Assembly: GCA_017443845.1 (NCBI GenBank)
Contig: JAFSXX010000039.1
Span: 1 to 45,785 of the forward strand
Direction of reading: 5' to 3'
Source of the DNA: Bacteroidales bacterium
GTDB lineage: Bacteria; Bacteroidota; Bacteroidia; Bacteroidales; UBA932
DNA: 45,785 nucleotides
A program made the position numbers and the translations under genes. Below, piece by piece: positions 35,165 to 43,978 of this stretch. A model generated the notes under the pieces. The model had not been told where the DNA came from. It was given only the letters and a program-made list of their open reading frames with translations, and did not search any database. Each line of letters begins with the position of its first letter. Position 1 is the first letter of the stretch.

Positions 35165-36405
35165 AGCCGCAGGAGAGATTGACGGTCGGCATTTTCTCCT
35201 CCCCGGAGATAGCCTTCGAGCTGCTGAAGCCCTGCGGTTTCGGCGGCAGGGAGTACTGCGGCCCGCAGAAGGCCCTCTTTTCGAACGGCCGCATCCTCTT
35301 CGACGGCGGAGAGTACGAAGAGCTTCTCTTTGCCGCACCAGAGCGGGGCGAGGGCTTTTCCGACGCCGTTTTCGCCCTTGCGGGAGTGACCATAGGAGTG
35401 GATTTCCACTGGGAGAGGCAGGAGACTCAGCGCTTTGCAGGAAGCCTCAGGATAATAGTGGAGAATGGCCGCCTGACCGCCATAAATGTCATAGGAATAG
35501 AGGATTACCTGCGCAGCGTGATATCTTCCGAGATGAAGTCTTCCGCCCCGCAGGAGTTCCTCAAGGCCCACGCCGTCATCTCCCGTTCGTGGCTGCTGGC
35601 CCAGATCCGCAAGAAAGAAAAGAGCCTGCCCAGGCCCGAGCCGAAGATCCGGGAAGGCCGCCTTATCCGGTGGTTCGACCGCGAGGACCATCTCAATTTC
35701 GACGTCTGCGCCGACGACCACTGCCAGCGCTATCAGGGCCTTTCCCGAGTCGCCGCTGAGGCGGTCGACAAGGTGGTCGAGGCCACCTGGGGCGAAGTCC
35801 TGACCTATGGCGGCAAGATCTGCGACGCCCGCTTCTCGAAGTGCTGCGGAGGCGTTACCGAGATCTTCTCGAGCTGCTGGGAAGATATCGATTACCCCTA
35901 CCTGCGCAGCGTGGCCGATGCCCCCTCGGAAGGGGCCGACCCTTTCTGCAAGACCCGCGACCGGCGTCTGCTCTCCCACGTGCTCAACGATTACGATCTC
36001 GAGACCCTCGATTTCTTTGACTGGAAAGTGGAATATACCCGCAGTGAGCTTTCGGAGCTCATCTGCCGCCGCTCCGGTATCGATTTCGGGCAGGTGCGCG
36101 AGCTGATTCCGCTTCGCAGGGGCCCCTCGGGCCGCATAGTCGAACTGGAGATAGTCGGCTCCAAGCGTTCGCTCACAGTCGGAAAGGAACTTATGATCCG
36201 CCGCTGGCTCTCCGAAAGCCATCTCAAGAGCTCGGCATTCACAATTTCGTACGACGATGACCGCATCATCCTTACCGGCCGCGGCTGGGGTCACGGAGTG
36301 GGTCTCTGCCAGATCGGGGCCGCGGTGATGGGGGAGAAGGGCTACGATTATTCCGAAATACTTTCGCATTATTTCCCCGGCTCCGTCCTGGAAAAAGAAT
36401 ATTGA
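35161..36405 (+). CDS. SpoIID/LytB-domain protein (amidase-enhancer type)
   Basis: This 414-residue protein has the SpoIID marks [47 protein letters not shown] and [20 protein letters not shown]. SpoIID of sporulating bacteria is a lytic transglycosylase for denuded glycan; in Bacteroidetes the relatives are called amidase enhancer. I see no obvious signal peptide (the start is [14 protein letters not shown]), which is odd for a wall enzyme. It overlaps the glycosyltransferase and is one base from the permease gene. Confidence 0.9.
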   Translation: MKPQERLTVGIFSSPEIAFELLKPCGFGGREYCGPQKALFSNGRILFDGGEYEELLFAAPERGEGFSDAVFALAGVTIGVDFHWERQETQRFAGSLRIIVENGRLTAINVIGIEDYLRSVISSEMKSSAPQEFLKAHAVISRSWLLAQIRKKEKSLPRPEPKIREGRLIRWFDREDHLNFDVCADDHCQRYQGLSRVAAEAVDKVVEATWGEVLTYGGKICDARFSKCCGGVTEIFSSCWEDIDYPYLRSVADAPSEGADPFCKTRDRRLLSHVLNDYDLETLDFFDWKVEYTRSELSELICRRSGIDFGQVRELIPLRRGPSGRIVELEIVGSKRSLTVGKELMIRRWLSESHLKSSAFTISYDDDRIILTGRGWGHGVGLCQIGAAVMGEKGYDYSEILSHYFPGSVLEKEY

Positions 36406-36406
36406 T

Positions 36407-37684
36407 ATGGACAACAAGAAGAGTAAATCCCCCTGGCTGTGGGTTCCGTCCCTCTATTTCTTCGAGGGCTTGCCCTATTTCATTGTCAACACAATCTCCA
36501 TCCTTATTTTCAAGGATCTCGGGATGGACAACGGCAAAGTGGCCCTGCTGACCAGCCTTATCGGCCTTCCTTGGATGGTCAAGCCGCTCTGGAGCCCGTT
36601 CGTGGATATTTTCAAGAGCAAGCGCTGGTGGATCCTGATCACCCAGGTCATTATGGCCGTTACGGTCGCGCTGCTTGCCGCCACGCTGCCCTCCGGCTCT
36701 CCGTTTACCCTGACCCTGATATTCTTCGTCCTGGCCGGCTTCGCCTCCGCCACCCACGACATTTCGGCCGACGGCTTCTATATGATCGGCCTCGACAAGG
36801 GTGGACAGTCGGCTTTCGTCGGCATCCGCAATACATTCTACCGTGTGGCGATGGTCTTCGGCCAGGGTGTGCTGGTCGTGATCGCGGGCCTGCTGGAGCG
36901 GAAGACCGGAAGCGTCTCTGCGGCGTGGAGGCTCACGCTCGTCATCTCCGCCGCGATAATGGCCGCCCTTGCGTGGTATCACGCATTCGCCCTTCCGAAA
37001 GTCGAGCGGGAGGATAAAGGCGGACACAAGAACGCGTCCCAGATTTTCAGGGAATTCGGCGGAGCGTTCGGTTCATTCTTTACCAAGCCCGGAGTCTGGC
37101 TGGCAATCGCCTTTATGCTGCTCTACCGTCTTCCGGAGGCCTTCTCTGTCAAGATGATCTATCCTTTCTTCAGCGATGCGGCCGAGGTGGGCGGTCTCGG
37201 ATTCGACAAGGCCGCGTTCGGTCTGGTTTACGGCACCGCCGGGGTCATAGCCCTGCTTGCGGGAGGCATTCTCGGAGGCCTCGCGATTTCGCGTTACGGC
37301 CTGCGCAAATGCCTGCTGCCCATGGCGCTGAGCCTCGCGCTTCCCTGCGCGGTATATCTCTATATGGCACTGGTGCAGCCCTCGTCGCTCTGGACCGTCG
37401 GAGCCTGCGTGGTGTTCGACCAGTTCGGCTACGGATTCGGCTTTACCGCCTACACGGTCTATATGATGCGATTCGCCGACGGCCCGCTGAAGACCTCGCA
37501 CTATGCCATCTGCACAGGTTTCATGGCCCTTTCGATGCTGCTCCCCGGAGCCGTGGCCGGCTTCCTGCAGGAGGGCCTCGGCTACCGCGGCTTCTTCTGG
37601 ATGGTGATGGCCTGCTGCCTGGCTACCATAGCGATCACCCTTGCCGCCCGCAAGGATATTGAACCCGATTACGGTAAAAAATAG
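36407..37684 (+). CDS. Major facilitator permease, AmpG/MurNAc-transporter-like
   Basis: This 425-residue protein has about 12 membrane helices, with the amino motif WVPSLYFFEGLPYFIVNTIS and loop KVALLTSLIGLPWMVKPLWS, and later SATHDISADGFYMIGLD. This is the pattern of the AmpG/PAT branch, which takes up muropeptides or amino sugars. It lies between SpoIID and NamZ, both peptidoglycan proteins, so a role in importing peptidoglycan fragments is inferred. Substrate specificity cannot be read from the sequence. Confidence 0.88.
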   Translation: MDNKKSKSPWLWVPSLYFFEGLPYFIVNTISILIFKDLGMDNGKVALLTSLIGLPWMVKPLWSPFVDIFKSKRWWILITQVIMAVTVALLAATLPSGSPFTLTLIFFVLAGFASATHDISADGFYMIGLDKGGQSAFVGIRNTFYRVAMVFGQGVLVVIAGLLERKTGSVSAAWRLTLVISAAIMAALAWYHAFALPKVEREDKGGHKNASQIFREFGGAFGSFFTKPGVWLAIAFMLLYRLPEAFSVKMIYPFFSDAAEVGGLGFDKAAFGLVYGTAGVIALLAGGILGGLAISRYGLRKCLLPMALSLALPCAVYLYMALVQPSSLWTVGACVVFDQFGYGFGFTAYTVYMMRFADGPLKTSHYAICTGFMALSMLLPGAVAGFLQEGLGYRGFFWMVMACCLATIAITLAARKDIEPDYGKK

Positions 37685-37693
37685 TTTGAGGAT

Positions 37694-38977
37694 ATGAAAA
37701 AGAACATACTTATCATCTTATTGGCTGCGGTCGTCCTGCCGTTTGGCTGCGCCGCCAGGAATAGTTCCGCATCCGAGAGCAAACCGGTGGTCAAGACCGG
37801 CCTCGAAGTGCTCCGCGATATGGATTTCGCACCCCTCAAGGGCAAGCGTGTCGGCCTGCTCACCAACCCCACCGGCGTGGACCGCAATATGGTCTCGACC
37901 GTAGATATCCTCCTGAATGCCCCCGGAGTCAACCTCGTGGCGCTCTACGGCCCCGAGCACGGCGTGCGCGGCGATGAGTACGCCGGCGCGAAAATCGAGG
38001 GCAAGGACGATACCCTGCTCGGCGTGAAGGTGCATTCGGTGTACGGAAAATACCGCAAGCCCTCTCCCGAAATGCTCGAAGGGGTCGATGTGGTGGTCTA
38101 TGACATCCAGGATGTGGGCTGCCGCTCCTATACTTTCATCAGCTCGCTCGGGCTTATGATGGAGGCCTGCGCTGAGCAGGGAATAGAGGTGATGGTGCTC
38201 GACCGTCCGAATCCCCTCGGCGGCCTCAAGGTCGAGGGTTCCTTCGTGGAGCCTGGCTGCTACTCCTTCATCAGCCAGTTCGCCATCCCCTATGTCTATG
38301 GTCTCACGGTGGGTGAGCTCGCCACTATGCTCAATGAGGAGGGAATGCTCCGCGGCCAGAAGGGCGACGGACCCGCGAAGCACTGCAAGCTCACCGTCAT
38401 ACCGATGGAGGGCTGGCACCGCGATATGGTCTATTCCGACACGGAACTGCCCTGGGTAATGCCCTCTCCTCACATTCCCGAGGCCGTGACCTCATTCTTC
38501 TATCCTGCCACGGGTATCCTTGGCGATGTCCACGGCCATATGTCCAACGGAGTGGGATATACCGTTCCCTTCCAGCTCTGCGGTGCGGAATGGATAACTG
38601 ATGCCGAGGAATTCGCATCGCGCCTCAATGCCCTCGGCCTTCCCGGAGTGCGTTTCCGCCCCATTACCTACAAGCCTTTCTACGGCTTCGGGCAGGGCAA
38701 GGTGCTGCGCGGCGCCCAGATTGTCTTTACCGACTATCACGCTGCGCGTCTTTCCGACATCCAGTTCAAGGTGATGCAGGTTGCCGCCGAGATGTATCCC
38801 TCGCACAAGCCCTTCGGCGACCCGGAGACTAAGGTCGGCAATTTCGATGTCGTCACGGGCTCCAAGAAGATCCGCGAGATGCTTTCCCAGGGCCGCTACG
38901 ACGATCTTCTCGACTACTGGCATAAAGATGAGGAAGCTTTCCGCAAATCTTCCTCCAAATACTATCTCTACGAGTAG
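37694..38977 (+). CDS. namZ: NamZ-like exo-beta-N-acetylmuramidase (DUF1343)
   Basis: This 427-residue protein has the DUF1343 pattern: GKRVGLLTNPTGVDRNMVST, LYGPEHGVRGDEYAGAK, VVYDIQDVGCRSYTFISSLG, VLDRPNPLGG and a conserved middle around PHIPEAVTSFFYPATG. NamZ enzymes remove terminal MurNAc from peptidoglycan glycan chains. A lipobox, P-F-G-C19, predicts a lipoprotein. It is the last gene of the operon. Its stop codon touches the left arm of the nested palindrome. Confidence 0.93.
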   Translation: MKKNILIILLAAVVLPFGCAARNSSASESKPVVKTGLEVLRDMDFAPLKGKRVGLLTNPTGVDRNMVSTVDILLNAPGVNLVALYGPEHGVRGDEYAGAKIEGKDDTLLGVKVHSVYGKYRKPSPEMLEGVDVVVYDIQDVGCRSYTFISSLGLMMEACAEQGIEVMVLDRPNPLGGLKVEGSFVEPGCYSFISQFAIPYVYGLTVGELATMLNEEGMLRGQKGDGPAKHCKLTVIPMEGWHRDMVYSDTELPWVMPSPHIPEAVTSFFYPATGILGDVHGHMSNGVGYTVPFQLCGAEWITDAEEFASRLNALGLPGVRFRPITYKPFYGFGQGKVLRGAQIVFTDYHAARLSDIQFKVMQVAAEMYPSHKPFGDPETKVGNFDVVTGSKKIREMLSQGRYDDLLDYWHKDEEAFRKSSSKYYLYE

Positions 38978-39153
38978 CATCCTCTGATCCTGAGGGGTAC
39001 ATACCCCCCGAACCGTCTCGCTCCGCGAGACCCCTCCCAAATAATAATAGACGGTTGGAAACAACCGTCTATTATTATTCGGGCCCTTCCCTCTTATGGT
39101 GCCGAGGGTGGCACAGGTTCAGGGGGTATGTACCCCTCAGGATCAGAGGATGC
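38977..39153. repeat. Nested palindromic element between convergent operons
   Basis: The outer arms, 38977-39014 and 39116-39153, are 38 bases long and match at 37 positions. Inside are three further hairpins: GTCTCGC-TCC-GCGAGAC (39015-39031), an 18-bp perfect stem with GAAA loop (39040-39079), and GTGCC-GAGGGT-GGCAC (39099-39114). Each outer arm also holds the small palindrome GGGGTACATACCCC. The left arm begins at the last base of the namZ stop; the right arm contains the last codons and stop of the minus-strand gene. It looks like a MITE-type or other intergenic palindromic element; no target duplication is obvious. Confidence 0.9.
39040..39079. terminator. Bidirectional terminator hairpin
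   Basis: A perfect 18-bp stem with a GAAA loop, A-rich on the left and T-rich on the right, so it can act in both directions between the converging operons. Confidence 0.8.
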
Positions 39154-40360
39154 AGAAAATCTCGAAGTAGGGAACCCCTTCAGGGGCAACCACTCCGTAG
39201 AGGATATTGTCCACCAGGTAGAAGAGGTCTCCGCCGAGCCAGATCTCCTCATAGTCGTAAGGCAGACGGTCGGTGACCGCTCCGATAGGAGGATCCACTA
39301 CGGTGTACGTTCCACCCCTGACAGTGTAATAAATGCCATCCATACCAAAGTACTGGTTAACCTGCTGGCGGATGACATTCTCGAAGTAGTAACTCTCGTC
39401 GAGCATCCTGTAGCCGGGATACATCTTCGCATATAACCTGGAGAGGGCTATTGCCTCCGAGATACGTACCGAGGGATCGCGGTAAGGGTCGATCAGGACA
39501 AAAGGCAGGAGCAGGGAAGAGTTATAGGCATTGAATGAGAAGCCGACGGGAGGGCGCGAGATGATATATCCCGAGAGATTATTTTGCTTGTAGAATACAC
39601 CGTTGTAATAGTAATAGGTGGTATTGCGGTAATTCCTCACTACGTGACCTACCGGCAAAGTGTTGATCCGGGTGCCAAACATATGGTAACCAAGTTCATA
39701 ATAGGGCTTGGGGCGGTAGGGCTTGTTGGGCTTGTAATGGTCGGGATGCTTCGGGGGTTTTTGGGCCAGAGCGTTGGGCATATAGCCGGGAGTGATCTTC
39801 TGGCCGTTGGGCTTTGCCTGGGACTGGTTGGCGGGCCTTACCGCATTCCCGTTACCGTTCTGGTGGGAGGACGAACCGCCCGGACGGACGCCCGGCTGGG
39901 GATTCTGTTGGTTCCCTGAAGGTAGTTGGGAATTATTGTTCGGCTGAACGGCGGGTTGGGAAGGCTGGTTGGCAGGCTTCTGGGCGTTTGTGGCATCCTG
40001 GCGGCGGTTTGTGGTACTCGTACCCGACGTGGTGGCAGGTCTGGAAACCGGCTGGGAGGGCTGTGTATTCACCTGAGGGGTGCTCTGGCGGGTATTTGTA
40101 GTCGTAGTCTGCCGCGTAGTGGTTGTGTTCTGCGCGGGCTGGCTGGTCGTCTGCCTCCTTGTGGTGGTGGAGGTGCCGCTGTTGGTCTGGGGCGTGGTGG
40201 CGCTGGTGCCGGTGGTGGTCTTGGTCACCTGCTCCTGCTGCTGTTGCTGCTGGGTGGCTGTGGTCCTGCGGCCTCCCTGTGCGTAAGCGCCGTGAGGCGC
40301 AGCGATAAGTACTGCGGCAACTGCCAGTGCGGTCAGTGCGGTGTTTCTCGTCTTATTCAT
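39143..40360 (-). CDS. Secreted protein with Thr/Gln/Asn/Pro-rich region and a Tyr-rich carboxyl domain (DUF6515-like)
   Basis: This 405-residue protein has a signal peptide ending HGAYA-QG (27/28). A low-complexity stretch (about 30-215) is rich in T, Q, N, P and S. The carboxyl domain with TYYYYNGVFYKQNN, GYIISRPPVGFSF and later YYTVRGGTYTVVDPPIGAV resembles the DUF6515 type of Bacteroidetes proteins, a link made from memory. The function is unknown; a wall or surface role is plausible. The gene starts inside the end of pepT (8-base overlap). Its last residues (C-I-L) and stop lie in the palindromic element, so the end may have been replaced. Confidence 0.8.
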   Translation of the reverse strand: MNKTRNTALTALAVAAVLIAAPHGAYAQGGRRTTATQQQQQQEQVTKTTTGTSATTPQTNSGTSTTTRRQTTSQPAQNTTTTRQTTTTNTRQSTPQVNTQPSQPVSRPATTSGTSTTNRRQDATNAQKPANQPSQPAVQPNNNSQLPSGNQQNPQPGVRPGGSSSHQNGNGNAVRPANQSQAKPNGQKITPGYMPNALAQKPPKHPDHYKPNKPYRPKPYYELGYHMFGTRINTLPVGHVVRNYRNTTYYYYNGVFYKQNNLSGYIISRPPVGFSFNAYNSSLLLPFVLIDPYRDPSVRISEAIALSRLYAKMYPGYRMLDESYYFENVIRQQVNQYFGMDGIYYTVRGGTYTVVDPPIGAVTDRLPYDYEEIWLGGDLFYLVDNILYGVVAPEGVPYFEIFCIL

Positions 40361-41576
40361 TGTCGTAAAGTTTGATTATATTCAGGATTACTTCGGTAGC
40401 CTTCTCCATACTCTCGAGAGGCACATATTCCATCTTGCCGTGGAAATTGAGGCCGCCTGCGAAGATATTGGGGCAGGGGAGGCCCATAAACGAGAGGCTC
40501 GCGCCGTCGGTGCCGCCGCGGATGGGCTGCACCTTGGGTTTCACGCCCGCCATCTCTATGGCCTTGACCGCCTTCTCGACCACGTGGTAATGGGGCTCCA
40601 CCACCTCGCGCATATTGCGGTACTGGTCCTTGACCTCGGCCGTGACTATCTGAGCGCCGTATTTCTTGTTGATGAAGGCGGCGGCTTCGAGGATCATCTC
40701 CTTGCGCCTTGCTATGATGGCGGCATCGTGGTCGCGGAGGATGTAGTCCAGGTCGGCCTCCTCCACGGTGCCCTTGATTCCGGTCAGGTGGAAGAATCCC
40801 TCATAGCCCTCGGTATGCTCGGGACGCTGTACGGCGGGCAGCAGGGCGTCGAATTCCTCCGCGATATGGATGGCGTTGATCATCTTGTTCTTGGCATATC
40901 CGGGGTGGACGTTGCGTCCCTGGATGTGGACCTTCGCGCGGGCAGCGTTGAAATTCTCGTACTCGAGTTCCCCGACAGCCCCGCCGTCCATCGTGTAGGC
41001 ATAATCGGCGTCGAAGCGCTTGACATCGAATGCCACCACTCCGCGGCCGATCTCCTCATCGGGAGTGAATCCTATCCTGATGGGGCCGTGCTTGAATTCC
41101 GGATGGTTGACGATATACTCCACGGCGCACATTATCTCCGCGATGCCGGCCTTGTCGTCGGCTCCCAGCAGCGTGGTTCCGTCCGTGGTGATGACCGTCT
41201 GGCCCTTATAGTCGGCCAGTTCCGGGAATTCGGAGACCTTGAGGCTCAGGCCGGGAACGCCTTTGAGAGGGATGTCGCCGCCATCGTAATCCTTGATTAT
41301 CTGCGGATTGCGGCACTCTCCCGGAGCGTCCGGGGAGGTGTCCACGTGCGCTATGAACCCAATCTTCGGGGTATCCTTTCCGTTGTTGGCGGGAATGCGT
41401 CCCATAACATATCCGTCCTTGTCGAGCTCTGCTTCGACCCCGAGGGCCTTGAGCTCATCGACCAGCAGGCGGGAGAGGACGAGCTCCTTCGGGCTGGAGG
41501 GCTGCGAAGGGGACTCATCCACCGACATCGTATCTATCGCGATGTACCTGAGGAATTTATCGAGTATCTTTTCCAT
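40353..41576 (-). CDS. pepT: Peptidase T (tripeptide aminopeptidase), M20 family
   Basis: This 407-residue zinc peptidase has the M20B site: HVDTSPDAPG (His and Asp), the bridging Asp in LLGADDKAGIAE, and the general-base Glu in TPDEEIGRG. Also present are YTMDGGAVGELEYENF, IQGRNVHPGYAKNKM and the late IRGGTDGASLSFMGLPCPN. It removes amino-terminal residues from tripeptides in the cytoplasm. Its ATG is 2 bases after the OPT transporter stop, so uptake and cleavage are encoded together. Confidence 0.97.
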   Translation of the reverse strand: MEKILDKFLRYIAIDTMSVDESPSQPSSPKELVLSRLLVDELKALGVEAELDKDGYVMGRIPANNGKDTPKIGFIAHVDTSPDAPGECRNPQIIKDYDGGDIPLKGVPGLSLKVSEFPELADYKGQTVITTDGTTLLGADDKAGIAEIMCAVEYIVNHPEFKHGPIRIGFTPDEEIGRGVVAFDVKRFDADYAYTMDGGAVGELEYENFNAARAKVHIQGRNVHPGYAKNKMINAIHIAEEFDALLPAVQRPEHTEGYEGFFHLTGIKGTVEEADLDYILRDHDAAIIARRKEMILEAAAFINKKYGAQIVTAEVKDQYRNMREVVEPHYHVVEKAVKAIEMAGVKPKVQPIRGGTDGASLSFMGLPCPNIFAGGLNFHGKMEYVPLESMEKATEVILNIIKLYDNE

Positions 41577-41578
41577 AT

Positions 41579-43564
41579 CTATTTTGTCTGTTTTTCAACT
41601 TTCATCGACGAGCATATCATATAGATGATGATGCCGGCCAGAGGGAGGATCGCGATGGCTTCTCCGTATTGCGCGTTCCAGGTGTTGAGGAACCAGTCCA
41701 CATTCGCGAACTTGAGGATCGCGCTCACCACGCCCATCAGCGCGCCGCCCGCTATGAATCCTGATGCAATCAGCGTGCCCTTCTCTTTCCTTGCCGCATT
41801 GACAGCCGCATCCTTGCTGCGCGAGCCCACATACCAGGAGATGGCGCCGCCGATGAGCAGGGGCAGGTTGAGGTCGATGGGGATGAACATTCCGAGGCAG
41901 AAAGCCAGCGCCGGAACCTTGAATACCGTAAGCAGTATCGCTATGACCGCGCCGATGCCGTAGAGCAGCCAGGGAGCGTTACCGCCGTTCATCATAGGCT
42001 GCACGACTGCGGCCATCGCATTGGCCTGCGGGGCCACGAGGGCGCCTTCGCCCACGAAGCCGTATGTCTTGTTGAGGATGAGCATCACTCCGCTGACGGT
42101 GAGGGCGGCCACTGCCACGCCTACGAATTTCCAGGTCTCCTGCTTTGCCGGGGTGGTGCCGATCCAGTAACCTATCTTGAGGTCGGTGATCATCGCGCCG
42201 GCGACTGAGAGGGCCGTGCAGACCACGCCGCCGATTATCATCGCCGCAATCATTCCCGCATCGCCCCTGAGCCCTGCTGCCACGAGGATGAGGGCGGTGA
42301 TTATCAGGGTCATAATGGTCATTCCGCTGACGGGGTTGGTGCCCACGATGGCAATGGCGTTGGCAGCAACAGTCGTAAAGAGGAAGGAGATCACAGCCAC
42401 GATGAGCAGTCCGATGAGGGCCTGCCAGATATTGTGGACCACTCCGCCGAATGCGAAGAAGGCGAATGTGACGATCAGGGCGATGATGATGCCGAAGACC
42501 ACGGTCTTCATCGGAAGGTCCCTCTGGGTGCGCTCCTCTTCGCCGGTGCTGGCGCCATCCTTCCTGGAGAACTCCTTGGCCGCGATGCCGACCGCCGACT
42601 TGATGACGCCGAAACTCTTGATGATGCCGATGATTCCCGCTGTGGCGATACCGCCGATGCCGATGTGGCGGGCGTAGGTCTTGAATATCATATCGGGGCT
42701 CATCTCGCTTATGGTCTGGGTGATTCCGGTGCCCATGAAGTCGATGACGCTGCCGCCCCAGATGAGGTTCATCAGGGGGATGATCACCAGCCAGACGAGG
42801 AACGAGCCGCAGCAGATGATGAAGGCGTATTTGAGGCCGACGATGTATCCGAGGCCGAGGACCGCCGCGCCGGTGTTGAGCTTGAGCACCAGTTTGGCCT
42901 TGTCGGCGACAGCAGCACCCCATTTGGTGACAGTGGTGGTGATGGTTTCACTCCAGGCTCCGAATGTGGCTACCACGAAATCGTAGATACCTCCGATCAG
43001 GCCGCTGATGAGCAGGGTCTTCGCGCTGTTTCCGCCGCTCTCGCCGCTGACCAGCACCTGAGTGGTGGCAGTGGCCTCGGGGAAGGGATACTTGCCGTGC
43101 ATCTCCTTGACGAAGTACTTCCGGAAGGGGATGAGGAAGAGGATTCCGAGCACGGCTCCCAGGAGGGAGGACATCACCATCTGGAAATAATTGACGTCGA
43201 GACCTATTATATATATGGCGGGGAGGGTGAAGATGCTGCCGGCCACCACCGCACCGGAGCAGGCTCCGATGGACTGGATGATGACGTTCTGGCTCAGCGA
43301 ATCACTTTTCTTGAATGCGCTGGTGAGACCTACGGCGAGGATGGCTATGGGGATCGCAGCCTCGAATACCTGGCCGACCTTGAGTCCGAGGTATGCCGCC
43401 GCGGCGGAGAAGATGACGGTCATCACCAGTCCGATGCTTACGGACCATACCGTGACCTCTTTCGGCTTATGGCCTGAGGGAATGATGGGATTGTAGGTTT
43501 CTCCCTCCCTGAGCTCCCGGTATGCGTTTTCCGGCAGCCCTTGCGGTTTGTTTTCTTCACTCAT
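41579..43564 (-). CDS. OPT-family oligopeptide transporter
   Basis: This 661-residue protein has many hydrophobic helices and the OPT opening EVTVWSVSIGLVMTVIFSAAAAYLGLKVGQVFEAAIPIAIL, with the family features SLSQNVIIQSIGACSGAV and KEMHGKYPFPEATATTQVL. OPT proteins import oligopeptides or metal-chelate complexes using the proton gradient. With PepT directly downstream, peptide import is the likely role. The start MSEENKPQGLPENAYREL is typical. Confidence 0.95.
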   Translation of the reverse strand: MSEENKPQGLPENAYRELREGETYNPIIPSGHKPKEVTVWSVSIGLVMTVIFSAAAAYLGLKVGQVFEAAIPIAILAVGLTSAFKKSDSLSQNVIIQSIGACSGAVVAGSIFTLPAIYIIGLDVNYFQMVMSSLLGAVLGILFLIPFRKYFVKEMHGKYPFPEATATTQVLVSGESGGNSAKTLLISGLIGGIYDFVVATFGAWSETITTTVTKWGAAVADKAKLVLKLNTGAAVLGLGYIVGLKYAFIICCGSFLVWLVIIPLMNLIWGGSVIDFMGTGITQTISEMSPDMIFKTYARHIGIGGIATAGIIGIIKSFGVIKSAVGIAAKEFSRKDGASTGEEERTQRDLPMKTVVFGIIIALIVTFAFFAFGGVVHNIWQALIGLLIVAVISFLFTTVAANAIAIVGTNPVSGMTIMTLIITALILVAAGLRGDAGMIAAMIIGGVVCTALSVAGAMITDLKIGYWIGTTPAKQETWKFVGVAVAALTVSGVMLILNKTYGFVGEGALVAPQANAMAAVVQPMMNGGNAPWLLYGIGAVIAILLTVFKVPALAFCLGMFIPIDLNLPLLIGGAISWYVGSRSKDAAVNAARKEKGTLIASGFIAGGALMGVVSAILKFANVDWFLNTWNAQYGEAIAILPLAGIIIYMICSSMKVEKQTK

Positions 43565-43620
43565 ATTAAATGCTGTTTGACGGGTGGGGCACTGGCGCCG
43601 GACCCTTGTTTATCCATATT

Positions 43621-43654
43621 CAAAGGTAATCATAATTTTCTTGACGGGCGCAAA
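43621..43654 (-). promoter_or_regulatory. Promoter of the OPT-pepT operon
   Basis: On the minus strand TACCTTTG (43621-43628) is a perfect -7 element 57 bases before the ATG. TTTG (43651-43654) lies 22 bases upstream, slightly longer than usual. Confidence 0.5.
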
Positions 43655-43722
43655 AAGAGGCTTATTTGTGCCCAAGTCGTCGTATTTCAATGCATTGGGC
43701 TCAGAGCGGCCTCGGGGTGCAC

Positions 43723-43783
43723 GAAATATTTCTGAAAATATTTTCAAAAAAATTTGGAGAATGAAAAAAAGTGCTTACCTTTG
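43723..43783 (+). promoter_or_regulatory. Strong rRNA-type promoter with AT-rich upstream element
   Basis: TTTG (43753-43756), exactly 19 bases, then TACCTTTG (43776-43783) is a perfect match to the Bacteroidetes consensus. Upstream lie the perfect palindromes GAAATATTTC (43723-43732) and GAAAATATTTTC (43734-43745) and an A-run, which look like an UP element. It points at the 23S rRNA gene. Confidence 0.85.
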
Positions 43784-43978
43784 CAGCCCGTTTCGGAAAT
43801 GACACGGCGAAACAGAGTCCGGAGCGTAGTTCATTGAAAGAATTGAGAGAGATAACGAGGTAAAAAACTGTAAGCAAAAGATAGTCTGAAATTGATCAGG
43901 TTTTTCTGACGATTGAGGGACTACAATTTCATAAAACAGAGGATTTACTGCGAAGTGGATCCTTATGTAATGATTCAA
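43784..43978 (+). other. Leader of the 23S rRNA transcript
   Basis: About 195 bases between the promoter and the 23S gene. It holds a stem GTTTCG/CGAAAC near the start, the rRNA-leader-like GTTCATTGAAAGAATTG near 43830, and a nested stem TAGTC (43882-43886)/GACTA (43919-43923) with TCAG/CTGA inside. No 16S gene and no tRNA are present. Confidence 0.6.

Noticed and set aside
43565-43978. tRNA genes before the 23S rRNA
   Set aside because: No tRNA-like T-loop or cloverleaf sequence is visible in the leader.
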